Origin: Candidatus Kapaibacterium sp.
GTDB taxonomy: Bacteria > Bacteroidota > Ignavibacteria > Kapaibacteriales > UBA2268
Assembly: GCA_026390695.1 (NCBI GenBank)
Contig: JAPLFL010000108.1
Location: forward strand, 1 to 64,000
Length of the DNA stretch: 64,000 bases
Direction of reading: 5' to 3'
How positions within the stretch are numbered: the first letter of the stretch is position 1; each line of letters opens with the position of its first letter. Shown in pieces: positions 18,801-29,142 of the stretch. Position numbers and translations under genes: made by a program. A model generated the notes under the pieces. The model did no database searches and was not told the origin of the DNA. It saw only the letters and a list, made by a program, of their open reading frames with translations.

Positions 18801-20674
18801 CCAATTTGATTTTCAACAAATTCATTTGGCTCGAATGGTGGGAAATAAACCTGAACGAAGCCATATGGTGGAACGCCATTAATTGGTCTTCCATTAGCCA
18901 TCCAAGGGTTGATTGCTGTTTCACCGCTTTGTACTCTTGGAGCATAATTTGTTGCGGTATAGTTTCCTGAAGCTTTTACTACAGTTGAATAACGTACTTT
19001 AATTGCAGGATCGCCTGAGCAATTCTGTAATGAATCATAGCAAGTTGCAAGGCATAAAGAATCAATCGAAACTAAACGGTTATAAACGATTCTCTGATTT
19101 GCAAGATTGACGATTCTGAATCTGGCTCTGAACTTCAAGTTCTGAGGTGTAAAGTTTACACCGTTTGGACCTTGAATCTGATTTGTTAAATTTTGGAGAA
19201 GAGCAACCGGTTGAATTGCACCGATTCTTGATTCACCGGCTAACAATTCATAATCAGGTACTGATGTCGTAGGAACGATTACTGAGAATTGCATATCGGC
19301 GTTTGGATCTTGTTGTCTGACTCTGTACTGGATGTCAACAACGCGGACAGGGTTTTTCCATTGTTTGAATCTTACTGCTAAGTATTCGTGAGGAATACCT
19401 GCTGCTGTTGTCTGCCAGTAAGTATAATAATGTGTGTATTGCTGATATTCTGCATACCATGGGGTGACTGGTCCGCCAACTTCACCATAATTGGTATGAC
19501 GGGCAAAACCACGAACACCGGCTGTGGTATTGTAACGATAGACGATTCTTGCGGGAACGCCACGGCCACCAACAACTGCAGCACCTTCGAATGCTTCATA
19601 AATGATAATTACACTTGAATCTTTACCATCTAAAATAACCTGTGCTTTTGCACTGGTGTAATTACTTTCACCGAGACGTGCATCAACAGGAGCGTTATAA
19701 GATCCATAAGGAGTTGAAAGTGTTCCCTTTATCATATAATTGACAAAGTAAATAAGAATTTTATTATTTGTAGAAAATCTTCTGTAATAGACTTTTCCAA
19801 AATCATTGATCTGTCTTGTTGTCGGGTAGTATTGTGATAATAATCCGTCTGCCCAGAAAGGTGCAATGACAGCGGCTCCGTTAGGTAATGCCTGTAAACC
19901 GTTACCGTTGGCAGGAGACCTGATTCCACCAGTTGGATTGGAAAATTCCTGATTACCGTTTATAGTATAAACATAACCAAAGTTATCAGCATTACCATCG
20001 GATATTCCGTTGCCAGAACGACCACCACGGATGAACCAGTCCATACTCATTGGGTCGTAGCAATCGGTATTACCGGGAGGTATTGATCTTACACCACCGT
20101 TATACAAGTATCTTCTGTTAGTCAATGCTATCAAACCATTTGTAGAAACATAGAATGAATCATACGAAATACCATTAAAATAAAATTTGAAGTTTAATGG
20201 CATTGGGCCTGCAAAAGCATTGTCAGTTGAATCCGTTGCGTTGATGTCACCGTCACTGAAAAAGTTACGGCCACCGGTCGGATAGTAAGGATTACGGAAG
20301 AATCTCAACCCTTCGTCTGGATTACTTGGCCAATATGATGCAGGGACCATTCTTGGGCCTTGATAAATTCTTTTCCAATAAGCTGTTTCTTCTAAGGTGT
20401 CAAGGACAGTAGAACTTGCTTTCCAGAAATCTGGTGCATCGTCATCACTGTCAACATAATAATAACCTGTAGAAATAGCAGGTTGTGAAGCATACGGATT
20501 ACTAGTCTCCGTAAATGGGGCAGGATAAGTTGTATTACCCCCAAGTGGAGCAGCAGGATCAACTAATGCGCTTTTACGCAGTAGTTCATTGCTGTTTTTG
20601 TCCCCATTGCCGGCAAAAGCCACCGACCCTAGCATAGCTATGGTTAAAGCAATGAGTAAAAAGTACTTTTTCAT
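15860..20674 (-). CDS. Very large secreted protein with FlgD-Ig-type T9SS sorting domain
   Basis: An open frame runs to 20722, but I place the start at 20674, where MKKYFLLIALTIAMLGSVAF is a clean signal peptide and GGAG lies seven bases upstream; this gives about 1,604 residues. The body is rich in Asn, Gly, Pro and aromatic residues and probably all-beta. Near the C-terminus there is a fibronectin-III-like segment (IDLFWETAQEENCKGFYVER to YQYRLVEVAADGTQ). The last ~85 residues resemble a FlgD-Ig fold (VDVIDLFGNVIKSI, FEWDGKDQNGNKVSSGTYIF), used as a T9SS sorting domain. Function is unknown; a surface structural role is plausible. A strong terminator follows. Confidence 0.85.
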   Translation of the reverse strand: MKKYFLLIALTIAMLGSVAFAGNGDKNSNELLRKSALVDPAAPLGGNTTYPAPFTETSNPYASQPAISTGYYYVDSDDDAPDFWKASSTVLDTLEETAYWKRIYQGPRMVPASYWPSNPDEGLRFFRNPYYPTGGRNFFSDGDINATDSTDNAFAGPMPLNFKFYFNGISYDSFYVSTNGLIALTNRRYLYNGGVRSIPPGNTDCYDPMSMDWFIRGGRSGNGISDGNADNFGYVYTINGNQEFSNPTGGIRSPANGNGLQALPNGAAVIAPFWADGLLSQYYPTTRQINDFGKVYYRRFSTNNKILIYFVNYMIKGTLSTPYGSYNAPVDARLGESNYTSAKAQVILDGKDSSVIIIYEAFEGAAVVGGRGVPARIVYRYNTTAGVRGFARHTNYGEVGGPVTPWYAEYQQYTHYYTYWQTTAAGIPHEYLAVRFKQWKNPVRVVDIQYRVRQQDPNADMQFSVIVPTTSVPDYELLAGESRIGAIQPVALLQNLTNQIQGPNGVNFTPQNLKFRARFRIVNLANQRIVYNRLVSIDSLCLATCYDSLQNCSGDPAIKVRYSTVVKASGNYTATNYAPRVQSGETAINPWMANGRPINGVPPYGFVQVYFPPFEPNEFVENQIGRLRSYIIADPTNPTTGDGLGSQWPFDDTTSVRLFVMKRLNDFNDDVTEFHYVEGVAMPSVLKWVNIDADVLSGDEVSKHPLAPRGEYIAKNFDTLTKANYYVVRSPVIHMNRVDLYSNEPAGSPGGDQIRSFPINLLNPVPRYNSVLSISFQRAAKADQWPRGWCDQSLIAPEPRTMMNTNPLTRWNPAQAASGTGDEIDVEYAQPSPDGVQYICNIPTARWRNHPGRGGRAAYTNVPDYALWGSNGYFRGYLETDKDSSLAAPTTTVKNGYRPNNYDEGIDYTYVKGFIPVPDTVIKSSKQGAKNFRFRVNVQAKKDLKCSTCIPDDFDDFYVDNVKLLYPAEVTDLEVTSVDILWPYTMAPASQATQIPVTVRISNNTALTGATFMVHVRIFKGKADEIMSQWNQFKDSLGNPNRPQAVYCRTETPSTLQPNLETIVHMPSWNARASGPGTYTMLSYLEIPGMDLEAKNDTTYSEVTLNFGNYFAYDPVSNPQNDVPTFTSPFNDGQIIYGRGLNLSGYQIGGMGSNVPFASPPWIKDYEFGTTGGDGSGQFAMKFQLLAADTIYGYQALYGKKNQAPDDVSVGTYQDQGNVQPGQLIPNSQLYRQRGVDDSKGGQNGIFDAYVTYLMPSKQPLILNAGTYWIALAQLGETGIELGASQNNMGMRTTNYYYDPNTYVLGQSGYSMMIEKNFRRINPSDPTSSLNNNLFCFENTKGSGTWYQFMPSSGNPAYAHLNHAGTTYVDGYTLTASRGTWIPMIHPYLGPRSYGKIEDAYQTCDFIEAVKVTSFDGVVRNSGIDLFWETAQEENCKGFYVERRLSGEEKWNTLSFVAGHGNSAVANNYNYTDTKVQYGTTYQYRLVEVAADGTQSCPLKDELTKTMDQVANLLVELQSANPVSDNSITVVNVVLPLDQFVNVDVIDLFGNVIKSIDANVQTKGAHQFEWDGKDQNGNKVSSGTYIFKVKTDDATAAIKLSIIR

Positions 20675-20718
20675 TAAAAACTCCGATAAATAGTGGAACA
20701 AAAAAAAATTTATAAAAT

Positions 20719-22407
20719 TCAACGTTTAAATCTCCATCCTTTTTCCTCGAATTCAAAAATCCAGCCGACAATCTTTCCTTCATCCATTGTTTCAAAATTC
20801 TCCCAATAGTCTTTATTGTAACTATGTCTTGAACTTGTCTCAAAGTCAGGAACAGTTTGTGCATCTGCAATAATCTTGCCTAAAATTTCTTTCCATTTTT
20901 GGAAATTAGTTTTTCTGAGATCAAGCCAGGCAGAATAGCACCAATTTTCGATATTCTCTGCATTTATTTCAAGTAATTCTCCCTTATTAACAGGGATTTT
21001 TACTTCTTTTCCTCTTAAATATGTTTTTCCATCTTTTAATAGTATGACTAATCCTATGGAAACTGCTTCTGATCTTAGTTGCTTATCATTGATGATGATA
21101 ATTTCGGCTTGTTCAGCCAACTGATCAGCACTATAATTAAAAATATTTTTCATAGATCCGATGATTCTTCGGATCAGATGCGCTTCATACAATAATTTTG
21201 AAAGTCTCGGCGGCCCTAATAGTTCAAAAGCTATACTGTTGCAGTTGTTCTGGTTTTCAAGTGATCTGAGTTTCTTTAAGGCAACATTTTGAAGTAATCC
21301 GCCTCTGTAGCTTGGTCCCAAAGTGCTACTATCTAATCCTTGAATAATATCATGTCCGCTGTTTCCTCCCAAAATCTCAAATACGGCATTGTCAGCAATT
21401 TCTTCGGGTGTTACAATCTCCATTTGTCCAAGTGAGCTTATTGCCTGAAATTCTGCTGCTGAAAATATTCCATTTTCTCCGGTATCAATAAAAACTGACT
21501 TTAAATCAGTGCCCAGTTCATCTATTCCTGCCGGATCATCAAAATTAAATATTCCCGAAAGTTGTCTTGCTGCTTCAGGAGCCATATCATATAGTTTAAT
21601 TGGCTTGCCTGATCTATTGACTGTCCCGTATTCAATTTTCTTCCATGCTATAGCGGCTGTAGGCTTTATTTCCTTAACTATCGGGCCATTGGGTGTGCGA
21701 GCCATCAGAAAAAGTAAAAGTGACATTGCACCACCTACTGCGGCTTTAGCAAGTAACACACGTGAAGGTTTTTCTTCACTATGAGTATATGGAATATTCA
21801 ATCCCATTCCACCTGTTCCGCTGGTCCCTATTTTCAAAAACATAGATGCAGAGCCATCAATCAAGCCACGATAATAAATCTGAATATGTCTGATCAGCTG
21901 AGGAATATAATCGCTAACGAGCATCAGTTCAACCGTTTCATTGCTTGTAGTGCCGTGATTAATTTCGTTGATGAGCTTAGCAGAACTTGTGTAAATATCC
22001 TGATAAGCTATTCCTGTGGCCGTGTTTATACAATCAATCACTATATTTGGCTTATACTTTGTAAGAAGTCTGTATAGTTCACTGGATTTAAGAATATCTT
22101 CATTAAGTTCTCCGAAAATATCAGATATAACTATTTTTCTTTTGTTCTCATCAGAAATAACTGAGTTCCAGTGCTCGTTTCGCCAATCAGTCCGTGAAAA
22201 TATATTTCCCCATTCTGCAATAAACATTCCAGGATTATAATCACAGTATTCTTGACGTAGCTGCTGTACAGCTTCTTCGGCTTCAGATTTTTTTAAGGAA
22301 GTTACTATCAATTGTGAAGGATTATGTTCGATTAATTTATGGCAAATAGCTGAGCCAACCAAGCCCCAGCCGCCTAAAATTAAAATTCGAGATCCTTTAA
22401 TATTCAT
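20719..22407 (-). CDS. SDR-family NAD(P)-binding protein with long C-terminal extension
   Basis: 562 residues. The N-terminus RILILGGWGLVGSAICHKL is a Rossmann dinucleotide-binding motif (GGxGxxG type). Further blocks typical of extended short-chain dehydrogenases include IVIDCINTATGIAYQDIY near residue 135 and LKIGTSGTGGMGLNIPYTHS near 200. About 330 residues follow the Rossmann part, much longer than ordinary epimerases (300-350 in total), so this is not a standard sugar epimerase; the substrate is unknown. It is cytosolic. It lies 44 bases upstream of the large T9SS gene on the same strand and may share its transcript. Confidence 0.7.
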   Translation of the reverse strand: MNIKGSRILILGGWGLVGSAICHKLIEHNPSQLIVTSLKKSEAEEAVQQLRQEYCDYNPGMFIAEWGNIFSRTDWRNEHWNSVISDENKRKIVISDIFGELNEDILKSSELYRLLTKYKPNIVIDCINTATGIAYQDIYTSSAKLINEINHGTTSNETVELMLVSDYIPQLIRHIQIYYRGLIDGSASMFLKIGTSGTGGMGLNIPYTHSEEKPSRVLLAKAAVGGAMSLLLFLMARTPNGPIVKEIKPTAAIAWKKIEYGTVNRSGKPIKLYDMAPEAARQLSGIFNFDDPAGIDELGTDLKSVFIDTGENGIFSAAEFQAISSLGQMEIVTPEEIADNAVFEILGGNSGHDIIQGLDSSTLGPSYRGGLLQNVALKKLRSLENQNNCNSIAFELLGPPRLSKLLYEAHLIRRIIGSMKNIFNYSADQLAEQAEIIIINDKQLRSEAVSIGLVILLKDGKTYLRGKEVKIPVNKGELLEINAENIENWCYSAWLDLRKTNFQKWKEILGKIIADAQTVPDFETSSRHSYNKDYWENFETMDEGKIVGWIFEFEEKGWRFKR

Positions 22408-22960
22408 TATTTATATATTTAATTATAATTCTTACTAACTTTTCATTACAAAACTTTACAAAATACTAATAAAACTTGTATTTGCCAAAGAAAATTCACA
22501 AATGTTATTAACAATCTTATATATATCTGATTTTTTTGAATTCGATAAATTTTCAAAGAACTTTCGGTTTTTATCCGATTTTACACTTTTTTGAAGATGT
22601 GTATCTTTCTTTACTACAATGACACAAAAAAAGCAATTTCATCTCCAAAATTTTAAAAAAAAATTGAATAAACTTTTCAACAAATTCATATTTCTTCAAA
22701 TACACATAAAAGTTCTCATAGTGTCGGTTATTAATAACTGCATGAAATAATAAATAATTACAAACAATTGAAACTAAAAATAAATTCATATTAGTGATGA
22801 AAATAATTATAAAAATTTACATTGAAAAGTATGTGAAAGGGCTAAATTGTATAATCTCTTAAAATGCAATGGAATAAGTCGATAAATTATTGAGAGAGTA
22901 AAATTAAAAATATGAAAATCTTTTAATGATACATTCACCAAAAATCTTTTATTTTTTTAT
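22408..22960. other. 553-base AT-rich gap with nothing recognised
   Basis: Strongly AT-rich. A 72-codon minus-strand frame at 22571-22789 has Phe/Leu/Lys-biased composition, no ribosome-binding site and no recognisable motif, so I do not call it. No terminator hairpin, tRNA or repeat was found. Promoters of the SDR gene probably lie next to 22408. Confidence 0.5.
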
Positions 22961-23272
22961 TTAATATTCAATTTGAGTATGTAGAGCTATTTCTTCGAGA
23001 ACAGAGCTAACCGCCAGACATTCTGCGATTTCTCCTTCAAAAACGCAGACCTTCCCGTTTTTATGAGCCTCCAGCATTAAATTATTTGCATGTTGAGTTG
23101 AACAATTAATAGCTTTGATAATTTGTGAAACAACCTCATCAAATGAATGCCAGTCGTCATTAAAAAGAATTACCCTAACCGGAAATGTTGTAGTTATACC
23201 CGATAGTTCATCAATAATGGGTTCTTCTAAGGTTTCAGTCGATTGTAATTTTATAGCAATATCTTCAATCAT
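22961..23272 (-). CDS. clpS: ATP-dependent Clp protease adaptor ClpS
   Basis: 103 residues. The core VRVILFNDDWHSFDEVVSQI, HANNLMLEAHKNGKVCVFEG and AECLAVSSVLEEI matches the ClpS fold, including the N/D pair and the His of the N-degron pocket. ClpS delivers N-end-rule substrates to the ClpA or ClpC ATPase in the cytosol. The ~25-residue N-terminal extension is the flexible part that inserts into the Clp ATPase. It is followed by the gap at 22408 and preceded by the helicase gene, 127 bases away. Confidence 0.92.
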   Translation of the reverse strand: MIEDIAIKLQSTETLEEPIIDELSGITTTFPVRVILFNDDWHSFDEVVSQIIKAINCSTQHANNLMLEAHKNGKVCVFEGEIAECLAVSSVLEEIALHTQIEY

Positions 23273-23399
23273 TTTATTTCATTTTTGTGAGTAAACTATT
23301 TGAACATTAAATTTGAAATTTCATAACTCAAAAATAATAAAAAGATTAATATGTAGAAAAAATCAATATCTGTTACGATTTAAAAAATGTTGAATAAAT

Positions 23400-25679
23400 C
23401 TATTTTATTTTTTCCAATTTAGCGTATTGAAGCATTAATTTCTTTTTTCCCAAGCCCTGAAAATTTACAATTGCTTGAATGTTGGTTCTGGAGCCAGCCA
23501 GAGAGATGACCTTACCCTCTCCGAACAAATTATGACGTACTTTGTCTCCCGGTTTCAATTCTTCCTCATCCTGAATTTGAGAATATTCAAAATTAGGTTT
23601 CCCAACATGTAAATCATCAAATTGCGGAATATTTGAATTGTCTCTTTTTGGCACCATGTTACCGGTAAAAGAGTTTATGGGTGGAGAAAATTGCTGCTGC
23701 GGCAGTATTGTTGAACTACTGCTACTAAAAAGAGTGCTTGGGATGTTGTTTAGAAATTTCGATTTCATTTGTCTGTTTATTTCCCCAAAACGCATTCTGG
23801 AAGCCGCATACGTCAAATAAAGGTCTTTCTCTGCACGTGTTATTCCAACATAAAATAAGCGTCGCTCCTCTTCTTCTTCTTCAATATTTGTTTCTGTTCT
23901 TGATAATGGGAATAAACCCGCTTCCAGTCCGCATATAAATACATTTGGAAACTCAAGTCCCTTAGCTGAATGCAATGTCATTAATGTAACACGGTTTTGG
24001 CTTGTATCTTTCTCATCAATATCAGTGATAAGTGAGATCTGCTGTACGTAATCAGACAATGTAGGATTATCAGTATTGGCATAGTATCTTGTTAAATCAC
24101 TTATCAGCTGGCTGATATTACGAACTCTTTCCTGAGCATCATCCGTATCCATTTCTGAGTAGAACTGCACTAATCCTGTTTCTTCAAGATATTGACGAAT
24201 GAATATATCTGAATTTTCATCTTTAATTATTTGGGAATATTTTAATATTAAATTAGAAAATTTAGAAGCAGATAATTTGAAACGTGGCTGTAGTTCTTGT
24301 ATCTCATCAGCTCTTGAAAATGCTTGAAATAATGGAATAGAATGTTGATTGGCAAATTCCCGTACTTTTTCAATAGTAGTTTTACCGATACCACGTGGAG
24401 GCTCATTGAGAGCCCTAATACAAGATTCATCATCATTTGGATTAATGAGCAATTTCATATAAGAAACGGTGTCTTTTATTTCCTTTCGTTTATAAAAAGA
24501 AATACCTCCGATAATTATATAAGGTATATTTTTTGCACGAAATGAATTTTCAAAAAGAAGAGATTGCGCATTAGTCCTATATAAAACGGCTACATTTGAA
24601 TAATTTTGCCCCAAGCTAATTTTTTGAGAAATTATTTTGCTAACGTATTCGGCTTCATCTCTGTCATCATTTAATTGTTTCAAAGTGATTTTGTTACCTT
24701 CATCATTTTCGGTCCAGAGTTTTTTTGGAATTTGTCCTTTATTCATTCTGATCACCGCATCAGCAGCACTTAATATGGTTTTAGTAGAACGATAATTTTG
24801 TTCAAGACGTACTAAATGGGCATTAGGATAATCTTTTTGAAAATCAAGAATATTTCGTATCTCAGCACCCCGCCAGCGATAAATGCTTTGAGCATCATCT
24901 CCGACAACACAAATATTCTTGTGTTGAGCAGAAAAATAATTTAATGAAAGATATTGGCTTCTGTTTGTGTCCTGATATTCATCAACGAGAATATATTGAA
25001 ATCGGTTTTGGTAGTAATCAAGCATTTCTCCAGATGATTTCAGGAGATTAATCATGTTAAGCAGCAAATCATCAAAATCCATTGCATTGCACTGAACGAG
25101 CTTCTTGTCAAATTCCTGATAAACTCGTGCAGCAATTCTATCAACTGGTGAACTTGCTTTGCTTGCGAATTCCTGCCAACCGATCATTCGATTTTTTGCA
25201 TACGAAATTCTTGATTGAACCGCTTGGGGAGTGACTTGATCCTTTGTAATATTCAAATCTTTAAGAATTGATTTAATTGTACTCTGTGAATCATCAGTAT
25301 CATAGATTGAAAAGTCACTTGTATAGCCAATCTTATCTGCATTTTGCCTGAGAAGTCTGGCATATATAGAATGGAAAGTTCCGGCATAAATAGCAGCAGC
25401 AGCCTCCGGAGAGACCAATTTGGCAATTCTTTGCTTCATTTCTTTTGCAGCTTTATTAGTAAAAGTTAGAGCAAGAATCTGACCTGGCAGAGCTCCCTGC
25501 TGAATCATGTATGCAATTCTATAAGTTAAAACTCTTGTTTTACCGCTACCAGCGCCAGCTATAATGAGCAATGGTCCTTCAGTAGATGTTACAGCTTCAA
25601 GTTGCTTTGAATTCAGACCTTTTAATAAATCGGATTTCTCCGATTTATTTGATGTATCGGGATGTAATTTAAGAGGCAT
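23400..25679 (-). CDS. pcrA: UvrD/PcrA-type DNA helicase
   Basis: 759 residues, a typical superfamily 1A length. Motif Q is LNSKQLEAV (22-30), Walker A AGAGSGKT (41-48), Walker B ILVDEYQDTN, motif III GDDAQSIYRWRGAE, motif IV EQNYRSTKTIL, motif V TLMTLHSAKGLEF and motif VI RRLFYVGITRAEKDLYL. These 3'-5' helicases unwind DNA in nucleotide-excision and mismatch repair and remove RecA or stalled polymerase. The C-terminus has the basic, beta-rich tail (KPGDKVRHNLFGEGKVISLA) of PcrA, a likely RNA-polymerase contact. It is 10 bases downstream of purA and probably cotranscribed. Confidence 0.95.
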   Translation of the reverse strand: MPLKLHPDTSNKSEKSDLLKGLNSKQLEAVTSTEGPLLIIAGAGSGKTRVLTYRIAYMIQQGALPGQILALTFTNKAAKEMKQRIAKLVSPEAAAAIYAGTFHSIYARLLRQNADKIGYTSDFSIYDTDDSQSTIKSILKDLNITKDQVTPQAVQSRISYAKNRMIGWQEFASKASSPVDRIAARVYQEFDKKLVQCNAMDFDDLLLNMINLLKSSGEMLDYYQNRFQYILVDEYQDTNRSQYLSLNYFSAQHKNICVVGDDAQSIYRWRGAEIRNILDFQKDYPNAHLVRLEQNYRSTKTILSAADAVIRMNKGQIPKKLWTENDEGNKITLKQLNDDRDEAEYVSKIISQKISLGQNYSNVAVLYRTNAQSLLFENSFRAKNIPYIIIGGISFYKRKEIKDTVSYMKLLINPNDDESCIRALNEPPRGIGKTTIEKVREFANQHSIPLFQAFSRADEIQELQPRFKLSASKFSNLILKYSQIIKDENSDIFIRQYLEETGLVQFYSEMDTDDAQERVRNISQLISDLTRYYANTDNPTLSDYVQQISLITDIDEKDTSQNRVTLMTLHSAKGLEFPNVFICGLEAGLFPLSRTETNIEEEEEERRLFYVGITRAEKDLYLTYAASRMRFGEINRQMKSKFLNNIPSTLFSSSSSTILPQQQFSPPINSFTGNMVPKRDNSNIPQFDDLHVGKPNFEYSQIQDEEELKPGDKVRHNLFGEGKVISLAGSRTNIQAIVNFQGLGKKKLMLQYAKLEKIK

Positions 25680-25689
25680 TGTAAATATT

Positions 25690-26964
<1,275 letters not shown>

Positions 26965-27083
26965 TTATTTACCTTTGTAATAATCAAAATATAATTATAG
27001 ACATTGAACAAACCAACAAAAATAAGGATTATTTTTATTAATATTTGCTTTAAAAACAGAATGTTAATATCTATTTAGATTGA

Positions 27084-29138
27084 TTATTTTTTAATTGATA
27101 TTCTCGCATCTACTGCAACTATCATGTCTTTTGTTGCCATAAGTGGATTGATATCCATTTCTTCAATTTCTGGTGCTGCAGCGACAAGAGCAGACATCGA
27201 CACTATTATATCAGCAAACGCGGAAATATTAATTCCATCTTTTCCACGATAGCCTTCTAATAATTTAACAGATTTTAAGTTTTTGATCATTTTAAGGGCT
27301 TCGGTATGAGTAACAGGAGCCAGAGCGGTTTGAACGTCTTCTAATATTTCAATAAACACTCCACCCAACCCAAATAAAATCAAATGACCATAATTAGATT
27401 CCCGCTTTACTCCTATGTAAAGTTCTATTCCACTGCTCATAAACTGAATCAGAACCGATTTCACACCCTGAATTGAGATTAATTTATCGTAAGCGGCTTC
27501 TGCTTCATCTTGATTTTTAACATTAAGAATTACACCACCGACTTCGGTTTTATGAACATGTCCGATTGCTTTCATGGCTACTGGATAGCCTATCTGATAA
27601 GAAAATTCTATTGTTTCTCCTTTTGTTTCAGCAATCATCTCTTTAACTCTTGGGATTTCGACTGCATCCAAAAGTTTTTGAACAATATCTGGTCTTTGGT
27701 AGCCATCAGAGCAGGCATCTATAATCTCTCGAATATCCTCCAAATCATAATTATTCGTAATATCTGCTGCTGGTGCTGGCGGTGGAGTTGTATATACTTT
27801 AGCAAGTGCATTCCCGAAACAAACTTCATCAGGAAAGTTGATTCTGCCACGTGAAATAAAATTCTCAACAGCTCCTCGAACTTGCACAATTGAAGGCAAA
27901 ACAGCAAATATCGGTTTTTTTGAAGACGACATTTTTCTATGTAGAACATCATAGACAGGCTCTATATCTATTAGACCAGGTGTTCCGAAAATCACTGCAG
28001 ATCCGTCGATATTATCAAATTGATTATCTACATAATCAAGGATTTGTTCTAATTGCTCTGCAGTTCCCGTTGCAAGAAAATCAATTGGATTTGAAACGGA
28101 GGATCCGTAATAAAGATGCTGTAAAAGCTCAGTAGCTGCTTCACCTTCGATTTTCGGGGTTTGCATCCCGTTTTTATTTAAAGAGTCAGTGAGAAGCACT
28201 CCAGGGCCACCGGCATGGGTAATCACTGCGATTCTTCTGTCTTTCAATTCTTTGTGCAATAAAATACCAGATACATAAACAAGTTCTTCTCGGCTATAGC
28301 AGCGAATAATTCCAGCTTTCTGAAAAAGTGCACTGACTGCTGAATCAGAACTTGCTAATGCTCCTGTATGAGATGAAGCCGCTCTTGAGCCTGCCTCAGT
28401 TACACCCGCTTTGATAGCTGCAATTTTACAGCCTTTATTGATCAAAGATCTGCAACAATCAAGAAATTTCTTAGGGTTAGAAATTTTTTCAAGATACATG
28501 ATTTTAACTTTTGCACTTTCACCCTGAATATAAGAGTGATCCCAGTGTTCAAGCACTTCTTCAACTCCTATTTGAGCACTGTTTCCAACAGAAAAAACAC
28601 TTGAAAATGGTACACCCATCATTATGGCATTTTCTATAATAAATACTGCCATAGCGCCACTTCCAGTAACAAAATCACATCCCTGATTCTCAAGTTTTGG
28701 AATTGGTCCTGCAAAAACTCCGTTATAACTGTTCGTCAAAACTCCTATGCAATTTGGCCCAATAAGATTAGCTTCTGCTGAATTGGCAATATCAAGTATT
28801 TCCTGCTCAAGTTTATATCCCTCTTCTCCAAGTTCGCTAAACCCGGCTGAAAGCACTATAAAAGCCTTAGTTCCACAATTAGCAAGTTGCTTCATTATTG
28901 CCGGTACATATTTGCATGAAATAGCTATTATAGCTAATTCAGTATGAGGAAGTTCCTCAGTTAAATGATAAGAATGGAAGCCTTGAACAATATCTTCTTT
29001 TGGATTCACTACGTAAATATCGCCATGAAAGCCACCGTTGATAATATTGAAAAGAGCTTTACCACCGATTTTAGTAATATCATTGGAAGCACCGATTATT
29101 GATATACTTTTTGGGTTTAATAATTGATTAACAAACAT
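27084..29138 (-). CDS. ADP-forming acyl/acetyl-CoA synthetase, fused alpha-beta subunits
   Basis: About 684 residues from the ATG at 29138; a TTG further upstream at 29162 overlaps the neighbouring gene and is less likely. The N-terminal CoA-binding domain begins LLNPKSISIIGASNDITKIG. The SSHTGALASSD segment carries the phospho-histidine of the succinyl-CoA-ligase-like domain. The C-terminal third is an ATP-grasp domain (IGYPVAMKAIGHVHKTEVGG, LFGLGGVFIEILEDVQTALA, EIEEMDINPLM). Such enzymes make ATP from acyl-CoA, ADP and phosphate, or run in reverse, and are common in organisms that ferment to acetate. The acyl specificity cannot be read from the sequence. Confidence 0.88.
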   Translation of the reverse strand: MFVNQLLNPKSISIIGASNDITKIGGKALFNIINGGFHGDIYVVNPKEDIVQGFHSYHLTEELPHTELAIIAISCKYVPAIMKQLANCGTKAFIVLSAGFSELGEEGYKLEQEILDIANSAEANLIGPNCIGVLTNSYNGVFAGPIPKLENQGCDFVTGSGAMAVFIIENAIMMGVPFSSVFSVGNSAQIGVEEVLEHWDHSYIQGESAKVKIMYLEKISNPKKFLDCCRSLINKGCKIAAIKAGVTEAGSRAASSHTGALASSDSAVSALFQKAGIIRCYSREELVYVSGILLHKELKDRRIAVITHAGGPGVLLTDSLNKNGMQTPKIEGEAATELLQHLYYGSSVSNPIDFLATGTAEQLEQILDYVDNQFDNIDGSAVIFGTPGLIDIEPVYDVLHRKMSSSKKPIFAVLPSIVQVRGAVENFISRGRINFPDEVCFGNALAKVYTTPPPAPAADITNNYDLEDIREIIDACSDGYQRPDIVQKLLDAVEIPRVKEMIAETKGETIEFSYQIGYPVAMKAIGHVHKTEVGGVILNVKNQDEAEAAYDKLISIQGVKSVLIQFMSSGIELYIGVKRESNYGHLILFGLGGVFIEILEDVQTALAPVTHTEALKMIKNLKSVKLLEGYRGKDGINISAFADIIVSMSALVAAAPEIEEMDINPLMATKDMIVAVDARISIKK

Positions 29139-29142
29139 TGTT

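Noticed and set aside
20675-20722. Upstream start of the large T9SS gene at 20722
   Set aside because: It would place 16 residues before a typical signal peptide and overlap the SDR gene; the ATG at 20674 has GGAG upstream.
22571-22789. 72-codon minus-strand frame in the AT-rich gap
   Set aside because: Composition follows local AT bias, there is no ribosome-binding site, and no motif or hydrophobic pattern is convincing.
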